Positions 25,087-33,346 of a DNA stretch of 46,055 nucleotides are shown here, one piece after another. The notes beneath the pieces were generated by a model. It made no database searches, was not told where the DNA came from, and was given only the letters and a program-made list of their open reading frames with translations. Position 1 is the stretch's first letter. Every line of letters starts with the position of its first letter. The position numbers and the translations under genes were made by a program. Location of the stretch: NCBI GenBank assembly GCA_050260375.1, contig JBLNCA010000013.1, forward strand, positions 1 through 46,055. Direction: 5' to 3'. This stretch comes from DTFZ01 sp050260375 (lineage in GTDB: Bacteria > Bacillota > Clostridia > Christensenellales > SZUA-584).

Positions 25087-25800
25087 TCAGTTGAAGTCGA
25101 CGAGCCCGTATTCATCGAGCATGCTATCCAGCCGCGCCCTGTCAGGAAAACGGCTTTCAAGCTCGCGGTAAAACGCCGGAGAATGGTTGGGATATTTAAG
25201 ATGGCACAGCTCGTGCGTGATTATATAATCTATGAGCCTTACGTCGCAGCGCAGGAGGTGTATAGAAAGGCTCATCGTATTGAGTACGGTGTTTATGCTT
25301 CCCCACCTTGTGAGCATGTTTTTAACGTTTATCGTTATCTCGCGCCTGCCGGAAAAGCTGGGAAGTATGGCGGCAAGGCGTTCCGCGAATATCATGTCCG
25401 CCGCGCGCTTTGACCAACGTGCAAAAAGCGCTCTTCGGGCGTCTATATCCGAGCCTTTGCGCACGTGAAGCAGCAGCGTTCCTCCCGAATACACCGCCGA
25501 GGCGCGGTTCGATTCGACAATCTTAAGTGTAGCTTTGCGCCCTAAATGCCAGAACTTATCTCCGCTGACGTATCTTATCGGATAATATTTCTGCCGCTTT
25601 TCGTTTACCGATTCAAGGTTTGCGTATATTTTATCGATGTTCTCGTCAACAAATCTGTATATCTTGTTTTCCGCCGTGCGGCGGGGAGCGGAAACAACGA
25701 CTTCGGAAGCCCCCGTTACACGGATGCGAATATTCCGAATATCTTTTCTCAGCAATGTAAACTTGAGCGTGCCTTCAGCCGTCGCAATCGTATGTTCCAT
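25087..25800 (-). CDS. YgjP-like metallopeptidase (DUF45/WLM type)
   Basis: A soluble zinc peptidase-like protein of about 237 residues. The active site is HELCHLKYPNHSPAFY near the C-terminus (HExxH plus a third His). The N-terminal half has the family's beta-rich SVSV-type strands (IRIRVTGASEVVVSAP) and the GSDIDARRALFARWSKRAAD helix. An in-frame TTG at 25833 exists. I choose ATG 25800 because a promoter TATACA, 17 nt, TATAAT (25839-25811 on this strand) would place the transcript start only a few bases before it, giving a near-leaderless mRNA. The substrate is unknown; family members are widespread single genes. Confidence 0.8.
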   Translation of the reverse strand: MEHTIATAEGTLKFTLLRKDIRNIRIRVTGASEVVVSAPRRTAENKIYRFVDENIDKIYANLESVNEKRQKYYPIRYVSGDKFWHLGRKATLKIVESNRASAVYSGGTLLLHVRKGSDIDARRALFARWSKRAADMIFAERLAAILPSFSGRREITINVKNMLTRWGSINTVLNTMSLSIHLLRCDVRLIDYIITHELCHLKYPNHSPAFYRELESRFPDRARLDSMLDEYGLVDFN

Positions 25801-25923
25801 ATTGTTATATATTATAATATAAACACGAGGCAATGTATAATACTCTTTAAAATATTTTGTCGGTTTACTGCATAATTATAATTATTCTGCGCCTGCGTTT
25901 TTTTGGCGGGAGTATACACTTGT

Positions 25924-25951
25924 TGAAAAAATTAACCTTCGTAATTTAATG
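25924..25951 (+). promoter_or_regulatory. Candidate promoter of the murA gene
   Basis: TTGAAA (25924-25929), a 16-nt spacer, then TTTAAT (25946-25951), about 40 bases before the murA start. The match is moderate, and it is the best pair in the gap. Confidence 0.4.
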
Positions 25952-25992
25952 CGCTTCGGACAAAATAATAAAAGAATGCTTCCGAGGTGCTT

Positions 25993-27270
25993 ATGTGGCC
26001 AGGCAATAAATGCGAAAATCTTACAGGTAAACACTTAAGGATAATGAAAAGCGGGCCGCTTTACGGCTCATGCGATATCAGCACATCAAAAAACGCTGTA
26101 CTTCCTATAATAGCGGCTTCGCTGCTCACAAAAGAATGCGTAATTATAAGAAATGTTCCAAAAATAAGCGACGTTGCCTATATGATAGAGCTTTTGGGGG
26201 CGTACGGCGCCGAGGTAAGCTTAAAAGGCGATACGCTGTATATACGCGCACAAAACATAACAACGACTAATACGGACGAAAGCATGGCCGGCAGGCTGAG
26301 GGCTTCGTTTTTGTTTATGGGGCCGCTGCTCGCGCGCATGGGATGCGTTACCATGCCAATGCCCGGAGGATGCAGGATAGGCCTAAGGCCGATAGACCTT
26401 CATTTAAAAGGGCTGGCCGCTCTGGGAGCCAGCACTCTTACATCTTCGGGGCATGTGCGCACATGGGCAAAAAAGCTTTCGGGGACTGTCATTTCTCTTG
26501 ACTACCCTTCGGTGGGCGCTACCGAGAACATCGTAATGGCTGCTTGTCTTGCCGAGGGGCGCACAATGATCAAGGGCGCGGCGGTCGAGCCCGAAGTAGT
26601 AGACCTGATTGCTTTTCTTAATTCGATGGGCGCGGAGATAAAGACGGAAAACACATGTATAACAATAGTAGGGAAAAAAGAGCTTCACGGCACAGATTAT
26701 ACGCCTATACCCGACAGGATAGAAGCGGGAACGCTGATGCTTGCCGCCGCAGTAACGGGAGGCGACGTGATGCTCAAAAAGGCGGATATACGGCACTTAG
26801 GGCCTGTGACCAGCAAGCTTATCGAAACGGGCGCGGAAATTTTCCCGTACCCTGAGGGCGTAAGGGTAAGGGGCGCTGGTGCAAGCCCGCTGGATATCGT
26901 ATCTTCACCGTATCCCGGCTTTCCCACGGATATGCAGGCGCAGTTTATGGCGGCGTGCTGCGCTGCGAAGGGCATAAGCACAATCAGCGAAACGGTGTTT
27001 GAGAACAGGTTTCTGCACGTGGCGGAGCTTAAAAAGATGGGCGCGGATATAATGGTCAACGGAAACAAAGCGATAGTAAAGGGCACGGGCAGGCTGCATG
27101 GCGCCAAGGTTTCGGCAACCGATTTGCGGGCGGGAGCGGCGCTTTGCATAGCGGCGCTTATTGCGGATGAAGAGACGGTGATTTGCGACATATACCACAT
27201 GGACAGGGGTTACGACGACTTTGCGGGCAAGCTTAAGAAGCTGGGCGCGAATATAGAAAGGGTGGAATAA
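25993..27270 (+). CDS. murA: UDP-N-acetylglucosamine 1-carboxyvinyltransferase
   Basis: A 425-residue enzyme of the first committed step of peptidoglycan synthesis, transferring enolpyruvate from PEP to UDP-GlcNAc. The Lys/Asn pair lies in TSKNAVLPIIAASLLT. The PEP-binding cysteine, which is the fosfomycin target, is present near residue 127 in PGGCRIGLRPIDLHL. The repeated inside-out barrel halves are complete. ATG 25993 has GAGG 5 nt upstream. It is followed by spoIID and spoIIQ, the same order as around the Bacillus murAA gene, so it is probably the sporulation-linked paralogue. I cannot exclude that it is the only copy. Confidence 0.95.
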   Translation: MWPGNKCENLTGKHLRIMKSGPLYGSCDISTSKNAVLPIIAASLLTKECVIIRNVPKISDVAYMIELLGAYGAEVSLKGDTLYIRAQNITTTNTDESMAGRLRASFLFMGPLLARMGCVTMPMPGGCRIGLRPIDLHLKGLAALGASTLTSSGHVRTWAKKLSGTVISLDYPSVGATENIVMAACLAEGRTMIKGAAVEPEVVDLIAFLNSMGAEIKTENTCITIVGKKELHGTDYTPIPDRIEAGTLMLAAAVTGGDVMLKKADIRHLGPVTSKLIETGAEIFPYPEGVRVRGAGASPLDIVSSPYPGFPTDMQAQFMAACCAAKGISTISETVFENRFLHVAELKKMGADIMVNGNKAIVKGTGRLHGAKVSATDLRAGAALCIAALIADEETVICDIYHMDRGYDDFAGKLKKLGANIERVE

Positions 27271-27312
27271 TAGAGCCTCGCCGGAAATATGATTTCCAAG
27301 AGGAGGCTATAA

Positions 27313-28293
27313 GTGTATAGAAGACAGAGACATTTAACTCCGGAAGGCAAGATATTGCTGCTCATAATAGCCGGCATATTGCTGGCGATAATTTTCCCCG
27401 CGTTGTTTGCATCCAGGCCGCAGGACGAGCCGCCTTCGGATATCCGCTTTGAAATAGAATCTTCCGAATATGTGGACGTATACAAAAAAGGCGGCATAGA
27501 AAAGATGAACCTTGAAGAGTATCTCGTGGGCGTGGTGGCGGCGGAAATGCCCGCGTCGTATGAACTTGAAGCGCTGAAAGCGCAGGCGGTAGCCGCGAGG
27601 ACGTATACGAGCTATATAAAGAACCACGGCGGATGCTCGTCGCACCCCGAGGCTGACATATGCACAAACAGCGGATGCTGCCAGGCATACATCACCGAGG
27701 ACAGGATGCAGAAAAACTGGGGCGGCAAGTTCGATTCCTATTTCGATAAAATAAGGACGGCTGTCAGCGAGACGCGAGGGCAGAGGATATACTACGACGG
27801 TGAAGAGATACAGGCGTTTTATCACGCGTGCTCGGGAGGATGGACGGAAGACTGCGCCAACGTATACTCCGAGGCGCTGCCTTACTTAAAGAGCGTTAAA
27901 AGCGATGGCGAAGAAGGCTATTCGCATTTTTACGGCACGGTGAGCGTTTCGCCGGAGGAATTCGTTGACGCTATGAAGGAATACTCACCGAGCATAAACA
28001 TAGACACCGAAAATCTGTCGTCGAATATAGGGGAGATAAAACGTTTTGAAAGCGGAAGGGTGGAAAGTATAAAGATAGGCAACGAATACTTTACCGGCCG
28101 GGAAATACGCGAAATATTCAAATTGAATTCCGCAGACTTTACCGTAAGCGTTGAAGACGAGGTAATATTCGATACAAAAGGCTTCGGGCACGGCGTGGGC
28201 ATGAGCCAGAACGGCGCGGACGCAATGGCAAAACGGGGAGCAGACTATATTGACATACTCGAGCATTATTATACGGACGTAACGGTTAAATAA
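27313..28293 (+). CDS. spoIID: Stage II sporulation protein D (lytic transglycosylase)
   Basis: A 326-residue membrane-anchored enzyme. The N-terminal helix (ILLLIIAGILLAIIFPALFA) is followed by the SpoIID domain, with EYLVGVVAAEMPASYELEAL near 75, QAVAARTYTSY near 96 and GFGHGVGMSQNGADAMA near 296. SpoIID cleaves glycan strands during engulfment of the forespore together with SpoIIP and SpoIIM, from the mother-cell side. The start is GTG with GAGGAGG upstream. It begins 42 bases after murA with no visible promoter in between, so co-transcription is likely. Its presence argues strongly for a spore-former. Confidence 0.96.
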   Translation: MYRRQRHLTPEGKILLLIIAGILLAIIFPALFASRPQDEPPSDIRFEIESSEYVDVYKKGGIEKMNLEEYLVGVVAAEMPASYELEALKAQAVAARTYTSYIKNHGGCSSHPEADICTNSGCCQAYITEDRMQKNWGGKFDSYFDKIRTAVSETRGQRIYYDGEEIQAFYHACSGGWTEDCANVYSEALPYLKSVKSDGEEGYSHFYGTVSVSPEEFVDAMKEYSPSINIDTENLSSNIGEIKRFESGRVESIKIGNEYFTGREIREIFKLNSADFTVSVEDEVIFDTKGFGHGVGMSQNGADAMAKRGADYIDILEHYYTDVTVK

Positions 28294-28361
28294 TAAAGTT
28301 GTAACAATAAAACAACGTTTTTTCATGTTTCACACTTTTTGTTTCCATTTTTATGGCATTG

Positions 28362-28391
28362 GTATTTTTTTATGAAAAAAGGGGAACTATT
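28362..28391 (+). promoter_or_regulatory. Candidate sigma-F/G promoter of the spoIIQ-like gene
   Basis: GTATT (28362-28366), a 15-nt spacer and GGGAACTATT (28382-28391) fit the GYATA / GGnnAnAnT pattern of forespore sigma factors with one mismatch in the -10. It lies about 20 bases before the ribosome binding site. Bacillus spoIIQ is under sigma-F, which makes the match meaningful, but the evidence is a single site. Confidence 0.45.
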
Positions 28392-28412
28392 ATATCGTGG
28401 AGGTGTGAAACA

Positions 28413-29141
28413 ATGAATTCTAATGGCATCAAAGAAAAGATCGCGCGAAGACTGAACAAAGAAAGCCTGAAGGGTTTCTTTCAGAAACAGGGCCTATATG
28501 TACTCATATTCTTATGCGTAGTTGCAGCGGGCATAACGGCTATCATAGCGTGGCCCAGGGACAATAAAGAAAAAATAGGAGATTCGAACAAAGAAGCTTC
28601 CGTAATAGAAGCGCCGTCGCTTTCGGAGGAGATAGCGAAAGCGTCGCCCTTACCCTCGATATCCGTCACTCCCAGCCCGAGCCCGTCCGTGTCGCCCGAG
28701 CCTTCCCAAAGCGGAAAGGCGAACCCTAACGGCAGCGGCAAGGTAACGCTTACAAAGCCCCTTAAAGGACTGATAATAAACAAGTTTTCGGACGACGGCC
28801 TCGTTCCGTTCCCGGCTATAGGCATATGGGCGACGCACAACGGCATTGACATAAAGGCGGAAAACGGCGCGTCGGTGGGCGCGGCGCTCTCGGGCACCGT
28901 GACGGAAGTAAGCACTGACGAATCCAACGGAGGCGTGGTGGTAATAGAGCATTCCGGCAAAGCAAAGACGATATACACAGGGCTGGGCAACATAGTGGTC
29001 AAAAAGGACGAGAAAGTGAACGCCGGGCAGAAGATAGGCGAAATAGGCGAAATGCCAAAGGAGCTCGACCTGTCGTATCACCTGCACTTTGAATACATGG
29101 TGGACGGAGATTACAAGGACCCTGAAAAGTACTTCAAGTAA
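28413..29141 (+). CDS. spoIIQ: SpoIIQ-like M23/LytM-domain protein
   Basis: A 242-residue forespore membrane protein. It has a cytoplasmic tail, a membrane helix (about 28-47), a Ser/Pro-rich linker (about 75-105) and a LytM domain (about 115-242). Zinc ligands His142, Asp146 and His225 are kept, as is His223 of the HxH motif. The second catalytic histidine, normally in YxHL, is replaced: the segment reads YTGL at 188-191. The protein may bind zinc but be a poor peptidase, in line with a role in the engulfment channel with SpoIIIAH. ATG 28413 has GTGGAGGTG upstream. The order murA-spoIID-spoIIQ supports the call. Confidence 0.88.
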   Translation: MNSNGIKEKIARRLNKESLKGFFQKQGLYVLIFLCVVAAGITAIIAWPRDNKEKIGDSNKEASVIEAPSLSEEIAKASPLPSISVTPSPSPSVSPEPSQSGKANPNGSGKVTLTKPLKGLIINKFSDDGLVPFPAIGIWATHNGIDIKAENGASVGAALSGTVTEVSTDESNGGVVVIEHSGKAKTIYTGLGNIVVKKDEKVNAGQKIGEIGEMPKELDLSYHLHFEYMVDGDYKDPEKYFK

Positions 29142-29151
29142 TGACATACAA

Positions 29152-29181
29152 AAAAACAGGGGCTTTTACGCTCCTGTTTTT
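29152..29181. terminator. Bidirectional terminator between spoIIQ and serS
   Basis: ACAGGGGC (29156-29163) pairs with GCTCCTGT (29170-29177), extended by A/T pairs on both sides. T-runs appear on both strands, serving the convergent spoIIQ-like and serS genes. Confidence 0.8.
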
Positions 29182-29212
29182 GTTTGCCGAAAAAGCAGTG
29201 TAAAAGTTAATT

Positions 29213-30478
29213 TTAAGCCGGTTTAATTACGTCCGCTTTCATATAGTCTTGCAGCGCCTCGGGTATATCCACGCTTCCGTCCGCGCGCTGATAGTTTTCG
29301 AGTATCGCCGCGACCGTCCGCCCTACGGCAAGGCCGCTGCCGTTGAGCGTGTGCACAAATTCGAGCTTCTTATCGTCAGTGCGGTATTTAATGCCCGCGC
29401 GCCTGGCCTGAAAGTCGAGGAAATTCGAGCAGGACGATATCTCTACATAGCGGCCGTAGCTCGGCATCCACACCTCTATGTCGTATGTCTTTGCGGATGA
29501 AAACCCCAAGTCTTTTGTGCACAGCAGCACAACGCGGTAGGGTAAAGCGAGCTTTTGCAATATCTTTTCCGCGTCGCTTACAAGGCTTTGAAGCTCCGCC
29601 TCGGACTGTTCGGGACGCACGAACTTTACAAGCTCGACCTTGTTGAACTGGTGCTGGCGTATAAGGCCGCGCGTATCGCGACCGGCGCTGCCCGCCTCAA
29701 AACGGAAGCACGCGCTGTACGCCGTGTAATAGACGGGGAGCTTTTCCATAATGCTGTCCCTGAACATGTTGGTAACGGGAACCTCGGCCGTCGGCACAAG
29801 GAAATAGTCGACATTCTTAACGCTGAACGCGTCTTCCTCGAACTTGGGCAGCTGGCCTGTGCCCTGCATCGACGAGCGGTTTACCATGTACGGCGGGAAC
29901 ACCTCGGTATACGGGCCTTCAAGCGTGTGCGTATCCAGCATGAAGCTTATAAGCGAGCGCTCGAGCCTGCTGCCTTGCCCCTTGTAGAACGTAAACCTCG
30001 CGCCCGTAACCTTAGCGGCGGTTTCAAAATCGAGTATATCGAGCGACGTGCCGATATCCCAGTGGGCGAGCGGCTCAAAACCGAACTCTCGCGGCGTTCC
30101 CCATTTTCTGATCTCCACATTGTCCGCGTCGCTTTCACCGAGCGGCACGTCGGGTAACGGCACGTTGGGAATAGTGAGCAGTATCTGACTGAGCTGCGCT
30201 TCTATTTCGCCGAGCTTAGAGTCCGCCGCCTTTATGTCGTCGGCGACCTGCTTCATCTCCGCAAACAGCGGCTCAACGTCTTTGCCTTCCTTTTTAAGCG
30301 CGGGTATGGACTTTGACACCTCGTTGCGGCGCGCCTTTAAGCCCTCGGCCCTGGCTATGAGCTTCCTGCGGGTTTCGTCGAGCTCGAGTATATTTTCTAC
30401 CGCGCCGGTGACTCCGCGCTTTTTAAGGCCTTCTTTTACTTCTTCCGAATTAGTTCTTATCCTTTTTATATCCAGCAT
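29213..30478 (-). CDS. serS: Seryl-tRNA synthetase
   Basis: A 421-residue class II synthetase that charges tRNA-Ser and tRNA-Sec. It has the N-terminal coiled-coil arm for the tRNA long variable loop (LKARRNEVSKSIPALKKEGK). Motif 2 is ACFRFEAGSAGRDTRGLIRQ and motif 3 is the GSGLAVGRTVAAILENYQ stretch. SCSNFLDFQARR marks the serine pocket. Length is normal. It lies 69 bases downstream of argS on the same strand. No T-box is visible in that short gap, so it is probably co-transcribed with argS or has a simple promoter there. Confidence 0.97.
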   Translation of the reverse strand: MLDIKRIRTNSEEVKEGLKKRGVTGAVENILELDETRRKLIARAEGLKARRNEVSKSIPALKKEGKDVEPLFAEMKQVADDIKAADSKLGEIEAQLSQILLTIPNVPLPDVPLGESDADNVEIRKWGTPREFGFEPLAHWDIGTSLDILDFETAAKVTGARFTFYKGQGSRLERSLISFMLDTHTLEGPYTEVFPPYMVNRSSMQGTGQLPKFEEDAFSVKNVDYFLVPTAEVPVTNMFRDSIMEKLPVYYTAYSACFRFEAGSAGRDTRGLIRQHQFNKVELVKFVRPEQSEAELQSLVSDAEKILQKLALPYRVVLLCTKDLGFSSAKTYDIEVWMPSYGRYVEISSCSNFLDFQARRAGIKYRTDDKKLEFVHTLNGSGLAVGRTVAAILENYQRADGSVDIPEALQDYMKADVIKPA

Positions 30479-30547
30479 AATAAAGCCTCTTATCCTTCCG
30501 TTATTCAGCCGGAAAGTATTTGTCGTTTGTCTTTCAACGTTTCTTTA

Positions 30548-32245
30548 TTACATTCTCTCGGGCGCGCCGACGCCAATCAGCGACAGCCCGGTTTTTATAA
30601 CCGTCTTAACGCACTCGGCAAGCAGCAGCCTTGCGGCGGTTTGCCGAGTATCCTCGGTTATTATCCGGTGCTCGTAATAGTACTTATTCATCGCCTTCGC
30701 AAGCTCGATTATATGCCGCGTGATAAGGTACGGCTCGTTTTTTTCGCACGCGCGGCGCACGGCGTCGGGGAACGAATAAAGCAGCTTTACCGCAGCAAAT
30801 GCCTCCTCGTTGTCGAGCGCCGAGAAATCCTTTTGCTCAGATTTATAATCGAACTCCGCGCGGCGCAACAGGCTCGCGCACCGGGCGTGCGTGTACTGCA
30901 CGTAAGGCCCCGTTTCGCCGTCGAAATTCAATACGCGGTCAAACGAAAACACTATGTCTTTTATGCGAGCCGCAGTGAGCGTATCGAACACAACAGCGCC
31001 CACGCCCACGGCTTTAGCGACTTCCTCCTTATTCTCAAGCCCGGGCGATTTTTCCTGTATTATGGAGAGCGTCTTTTCCACAGCCTTGTCGAGCACGTCC
31101 TTTAAAAACACTACCTTGCCCTTGCGCGTGGAAATGGTGCCGTCCTCTAGCGACACCATGCCGAACGCGACATGCTCTAAATCCTTCGCCCATTCGTAGC
31201 CCATCAGCTCAATCACCTTAAACAGCTGCTTAAAGTGCAGGTTCTGCTGGTATGCGACGACATAAAGGCACTTTGCAAAGTCGTACGTACGCTTGCGGTA
31301 AAACGCCGCAGCGAGATCGCGTGTCGCGTAAAGCGTGGCGCCGTCGGATTTTAATACTATACAGGGCGGCAGTTCAAAATCATCCAGCCGCACGACGTAC
31401 GCGCCCTGGGAAAGCTCCAGAAGGTTTTTGCTTTTGAGCTCGTCTATTACGGGCTGCATCTTGTCGTTGTAAAAGCTTTCGCCCGCGTAGCTGTCGAACT
31501 TAACGCCCAGCATGTCGTATATCACGCCCGCTTCTTTGAGCGTAAGCTCCTTGAACCAGTTGAAAATCTCGAGCGCCTCGGCGTAGCCGTCCTCTATCTT
31601 CTTGAACCACGCGCGGCCTTCGTCATTAAGCGTTTCGTCCTTTTCAGCCTCGTCGTGGAACTTAACATACAGCTTGAGCATAGCGTTTACCGAATCGCGC
31701 TCTATCTCCTCGCGGTCGCCCCACTTCTTGTAAGCGGCTATGAGCTTGCCGAACTGCGTGCCCCAGTCGCCAAGGTGGTTGATGCCCACGGCCTTATAGC
31801 CTAAGAATTCGTATATCCTGCACAGCGAGTTGCCTATGACGGTGCTAGAGAGGTGGCCCATGTGGAACGGCTTTGCTATGTTTATCGCCGAATAGTCTAC
31901 GCAGACGGTGCGCCCGCGGCCGTAATCCGCGCTGCCGAACGACGCTCCCTTACGGCTGACTTCGGCCAGCGTGTCCTGTATAAACTGCCGCCTGTCGAGA
32001 AAGAAGTTTATATACGCCCCGACGACTTTTGTTTCCGCTATGAACGCGGGCAGCTTTAACGCGCCAGCTATTTCAGCAGCTATCGCTGCAGGCGGCTTCC
32101 TAAAAGTCCTGGCAAGCTTAAAGCACGGGAAAGCGAAATCCCCGAGAGTCTCGTCGGTCGGAATCTCTATGAGAGAGAGAACCTCACCCGGGTCCATGCC
32201 CGCCGCGGGGGCGATAAGTTGTGAAAGCTCCTGTTTATAGTCCAT
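30548..32245 (-). CDS. argS: Arginyl-tRNA synthetase
   Basis: A 565-residue class I synthetase. The N-terminal Add-1 domain recognises the tRNA D-loop. The HIGH-type motif is PFHMGHLSSTVIGNSL. The GDWGTQFGKLI segment is characteristic of ArgRS, and a TRKGKVVFLKD stretch stands in the KMSKS position. The C-terminal helical anticodon-binding domain is complete. It precedes serS on the same strand. The 179-base gap to its right contains two copies of the GGGGTCCC hairpin repeat, which may end transcription of the upstream YdcF-like gene. Confidence 0.97.
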   Translation of the reverse strand: MDYKQELSQLIAPAAGMDPGEVLSLIEIPTDETLGDFAFPCFKLARTFRKPPAAIAAEIAGALKLPAFIAETKVVGAYINFFLDRRQFIQDTLAEVSRKGASFGSADYGRGRTVCVDYSAINIAKPFHMGHLSSTVIGNSLCRIYEFLGYKAVGINHLGDWGTQFGKLIAAYKKWGDREEIERDSVNAMLKLYVKFHDEAEKDETLNDEGRAWFKKIEDGYAEALEIFNWFKELTLKEAGVIYDMLGVKFDSYAGESFYNDKMQPVIDELKSKNLLELSQGAYVVRLDDFELPPCIVLKSDGATLYATRDLAAAFYRKRTYDFAKCLYVVAYQQNLHFKQLFKVIELMGYEWAKDLEHVAFGMVSLEDGTISTRKGKVVFLKDVLDKAVEKTLSIIQEKSPGLENKEEVAKAVGVGAVVFDTLTAARIKDIVFSFDRVLNFDGETGPYVQYTHARCASLLRRAEFDYKSEQKDFSALDNEEAFAAVKLLYSFPDAVRRACEKNEPYLITRHIIELAKAMNKYYYEHRIITEDTRQTAARLLLAECVKTVIKTGLSLIGVGAPERM

Positions 32246-32291
32246 CAGTTATCCTCTTATTCATAAAAGCAAAAAGCTTTTGCAATCCCGT

Positions 32292-32377
32292 TTGATGCTA
32301 CCCGGCAAGTTACTAGGCCTGCTGGGGTGTTAATATGGGGTCCCCGGCAAGCCATGAGGCTTGGCGGGGTATAACAC
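32292..32377. repeat. Two tandem hairpin repeats of the GGGGTCCC family
   Basis: A degenerate unit (32292-32334) and a good unit (32335-32377) repeat the 43-bp pattern seen at 23269-23354. The second unit carries GGGGTCCCCGGCAAG and GGCTTGGCGGGGT, giving stem CCCCG.CAAGCC/GGCTTG.CGGGG. It lies between the YdcF-like gene and argS. Confidence 0.75.
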
Positions 32378-32424
32378 AATAGAGAATATATCACACAGCG
32401 TATGGCAAATCAATGCTTGCCCGG

Positions 32425-33195
32425 TCATTTAAGGTCTATAAGCGCCATTTTAAGCACGCTTATGTATTCGCGCATGTAGTAGTTTACCGCTATATACCAC
32501 GGCGTGGGAGCGCTTATGCCGTAAGCCTCTATGCCGTTGTTTCGCGCGAGCGTTACGGCGCGCAGCACGTGAAAATCGCTGGTCGCCACTACGGCTGTCT
32601 TCTTTTTGCCCGGAAACATATTGTCCATCAGCGCGGAGCTTTGCGACATGTTGTCCTGCGTGTCGAATGAGTTGCCCTCAAGGGCGATGCGCGACGGGTC
32701 TATGCCGCGGGAGACGAGATAGTTCTTCATTGCCTCGGCTTCGGTGGTAGGCTCGCGCCTGCCCTGGCCTCCCGAAACGATGCATATGGCGCCTTCGTTC
32801 TCCACGAGGTAGCTGTAGGCTGCGTCGAGGCGGTTTTTGAGCGTAAGCGTGAGGCGCCCGTCGGGGAATATGGCGCAGCCCGGCACTATTACGAAGTTAA
32901 CGCTCTCCGGAGCATCGTCGGCGGGAAACGCTATTATCATAGCCTCGATGGCTGCGAACGACAACAGCCCTATGCATATTATAACCGTCACGGCTATTCT
33001 CAGCCATTTTATGCCGATTACCGGCCCGGGATGCAGTATATGTTTAAGACCCCACGCGATGAGCACTGCTCCCGCGAGCCCCGGCAGCACCACACCCGTG
33101 CTGATGCCGGTGGATACAAGCGCGGCGACTGCCGTCGCGGCAACGCCCAATACGCCGAGCGCTACAGTCGCGATATAAAAAATCTTTTTTAGCAT
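32425..33195 (-). CDS. YdcF/SanA-like membrane protein (DUF218)
   Basis: A 256-residue protein with three hydrophobic N-terminal helices (to about residue 92), then a DUF218 domain. The domain landmarks are FVIVPGCAIFPDGRLTLTLKNRLDAA, IVSGGQG, ATSDFHVLRAVTLA and the EGNSFDTQDNM segment. Proteins of this group (SanA, YdcF) are linked to envelope barrier function and have a Rossmann-like fold, but no reaction has been settled. The gene stands alone between argS and the divergent EamA transporter. Confidence 0.88.
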   Translation of the reverse strand: MLKKIFYIATVALGVLGVAATAVAALVSTGISTGVVLPGLAGAVLIAWGLKHILHPGPVIGIKWLRIAVTVIICIGLLSFAAIEAMIIAFPADDAPESVNFVIVPGCAIFPDGRLTLTLKNRLDAAYSYLVENEGAICIVSGGQGRREPTTEAEAMKNYLVSRGIDPSRIALEGNSFDTQDNMSQSSALMDNMFPGKKKTAVVATSDFHVLRAVTLARNNGIEAYGISAPTPWYIAVNYYMREYISVLKMALIDLK

Positions 33196-33346
33196 ACCGT
33201 TATTTTATATTTTATCGGGAAATAAGACAATGCTTAAATATGGGGCGTCCTGAAAATCGTGGGGTTGCTATGCAATGTAATATCAATCGGGCAGAAGCGG
33301 CGCTTGTGTGGTAAAATAGCCGTATCAAACAAGGCAGGGCATTATT

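Noticed and set aside
25857..25882. TTGTCG and TATAAT before murA as promoter
   Set aside because: The spacer is only 14 nt; the pair TTGAAA-16-TTTAAT at 25924 is better spaced.
29555..30157. 200-codon plus-strand frame opposite serS
   Set aside because: Antisense shadow of serS. It has the Arg/His-rich composition typical of reversed GC-rich coding DNA.
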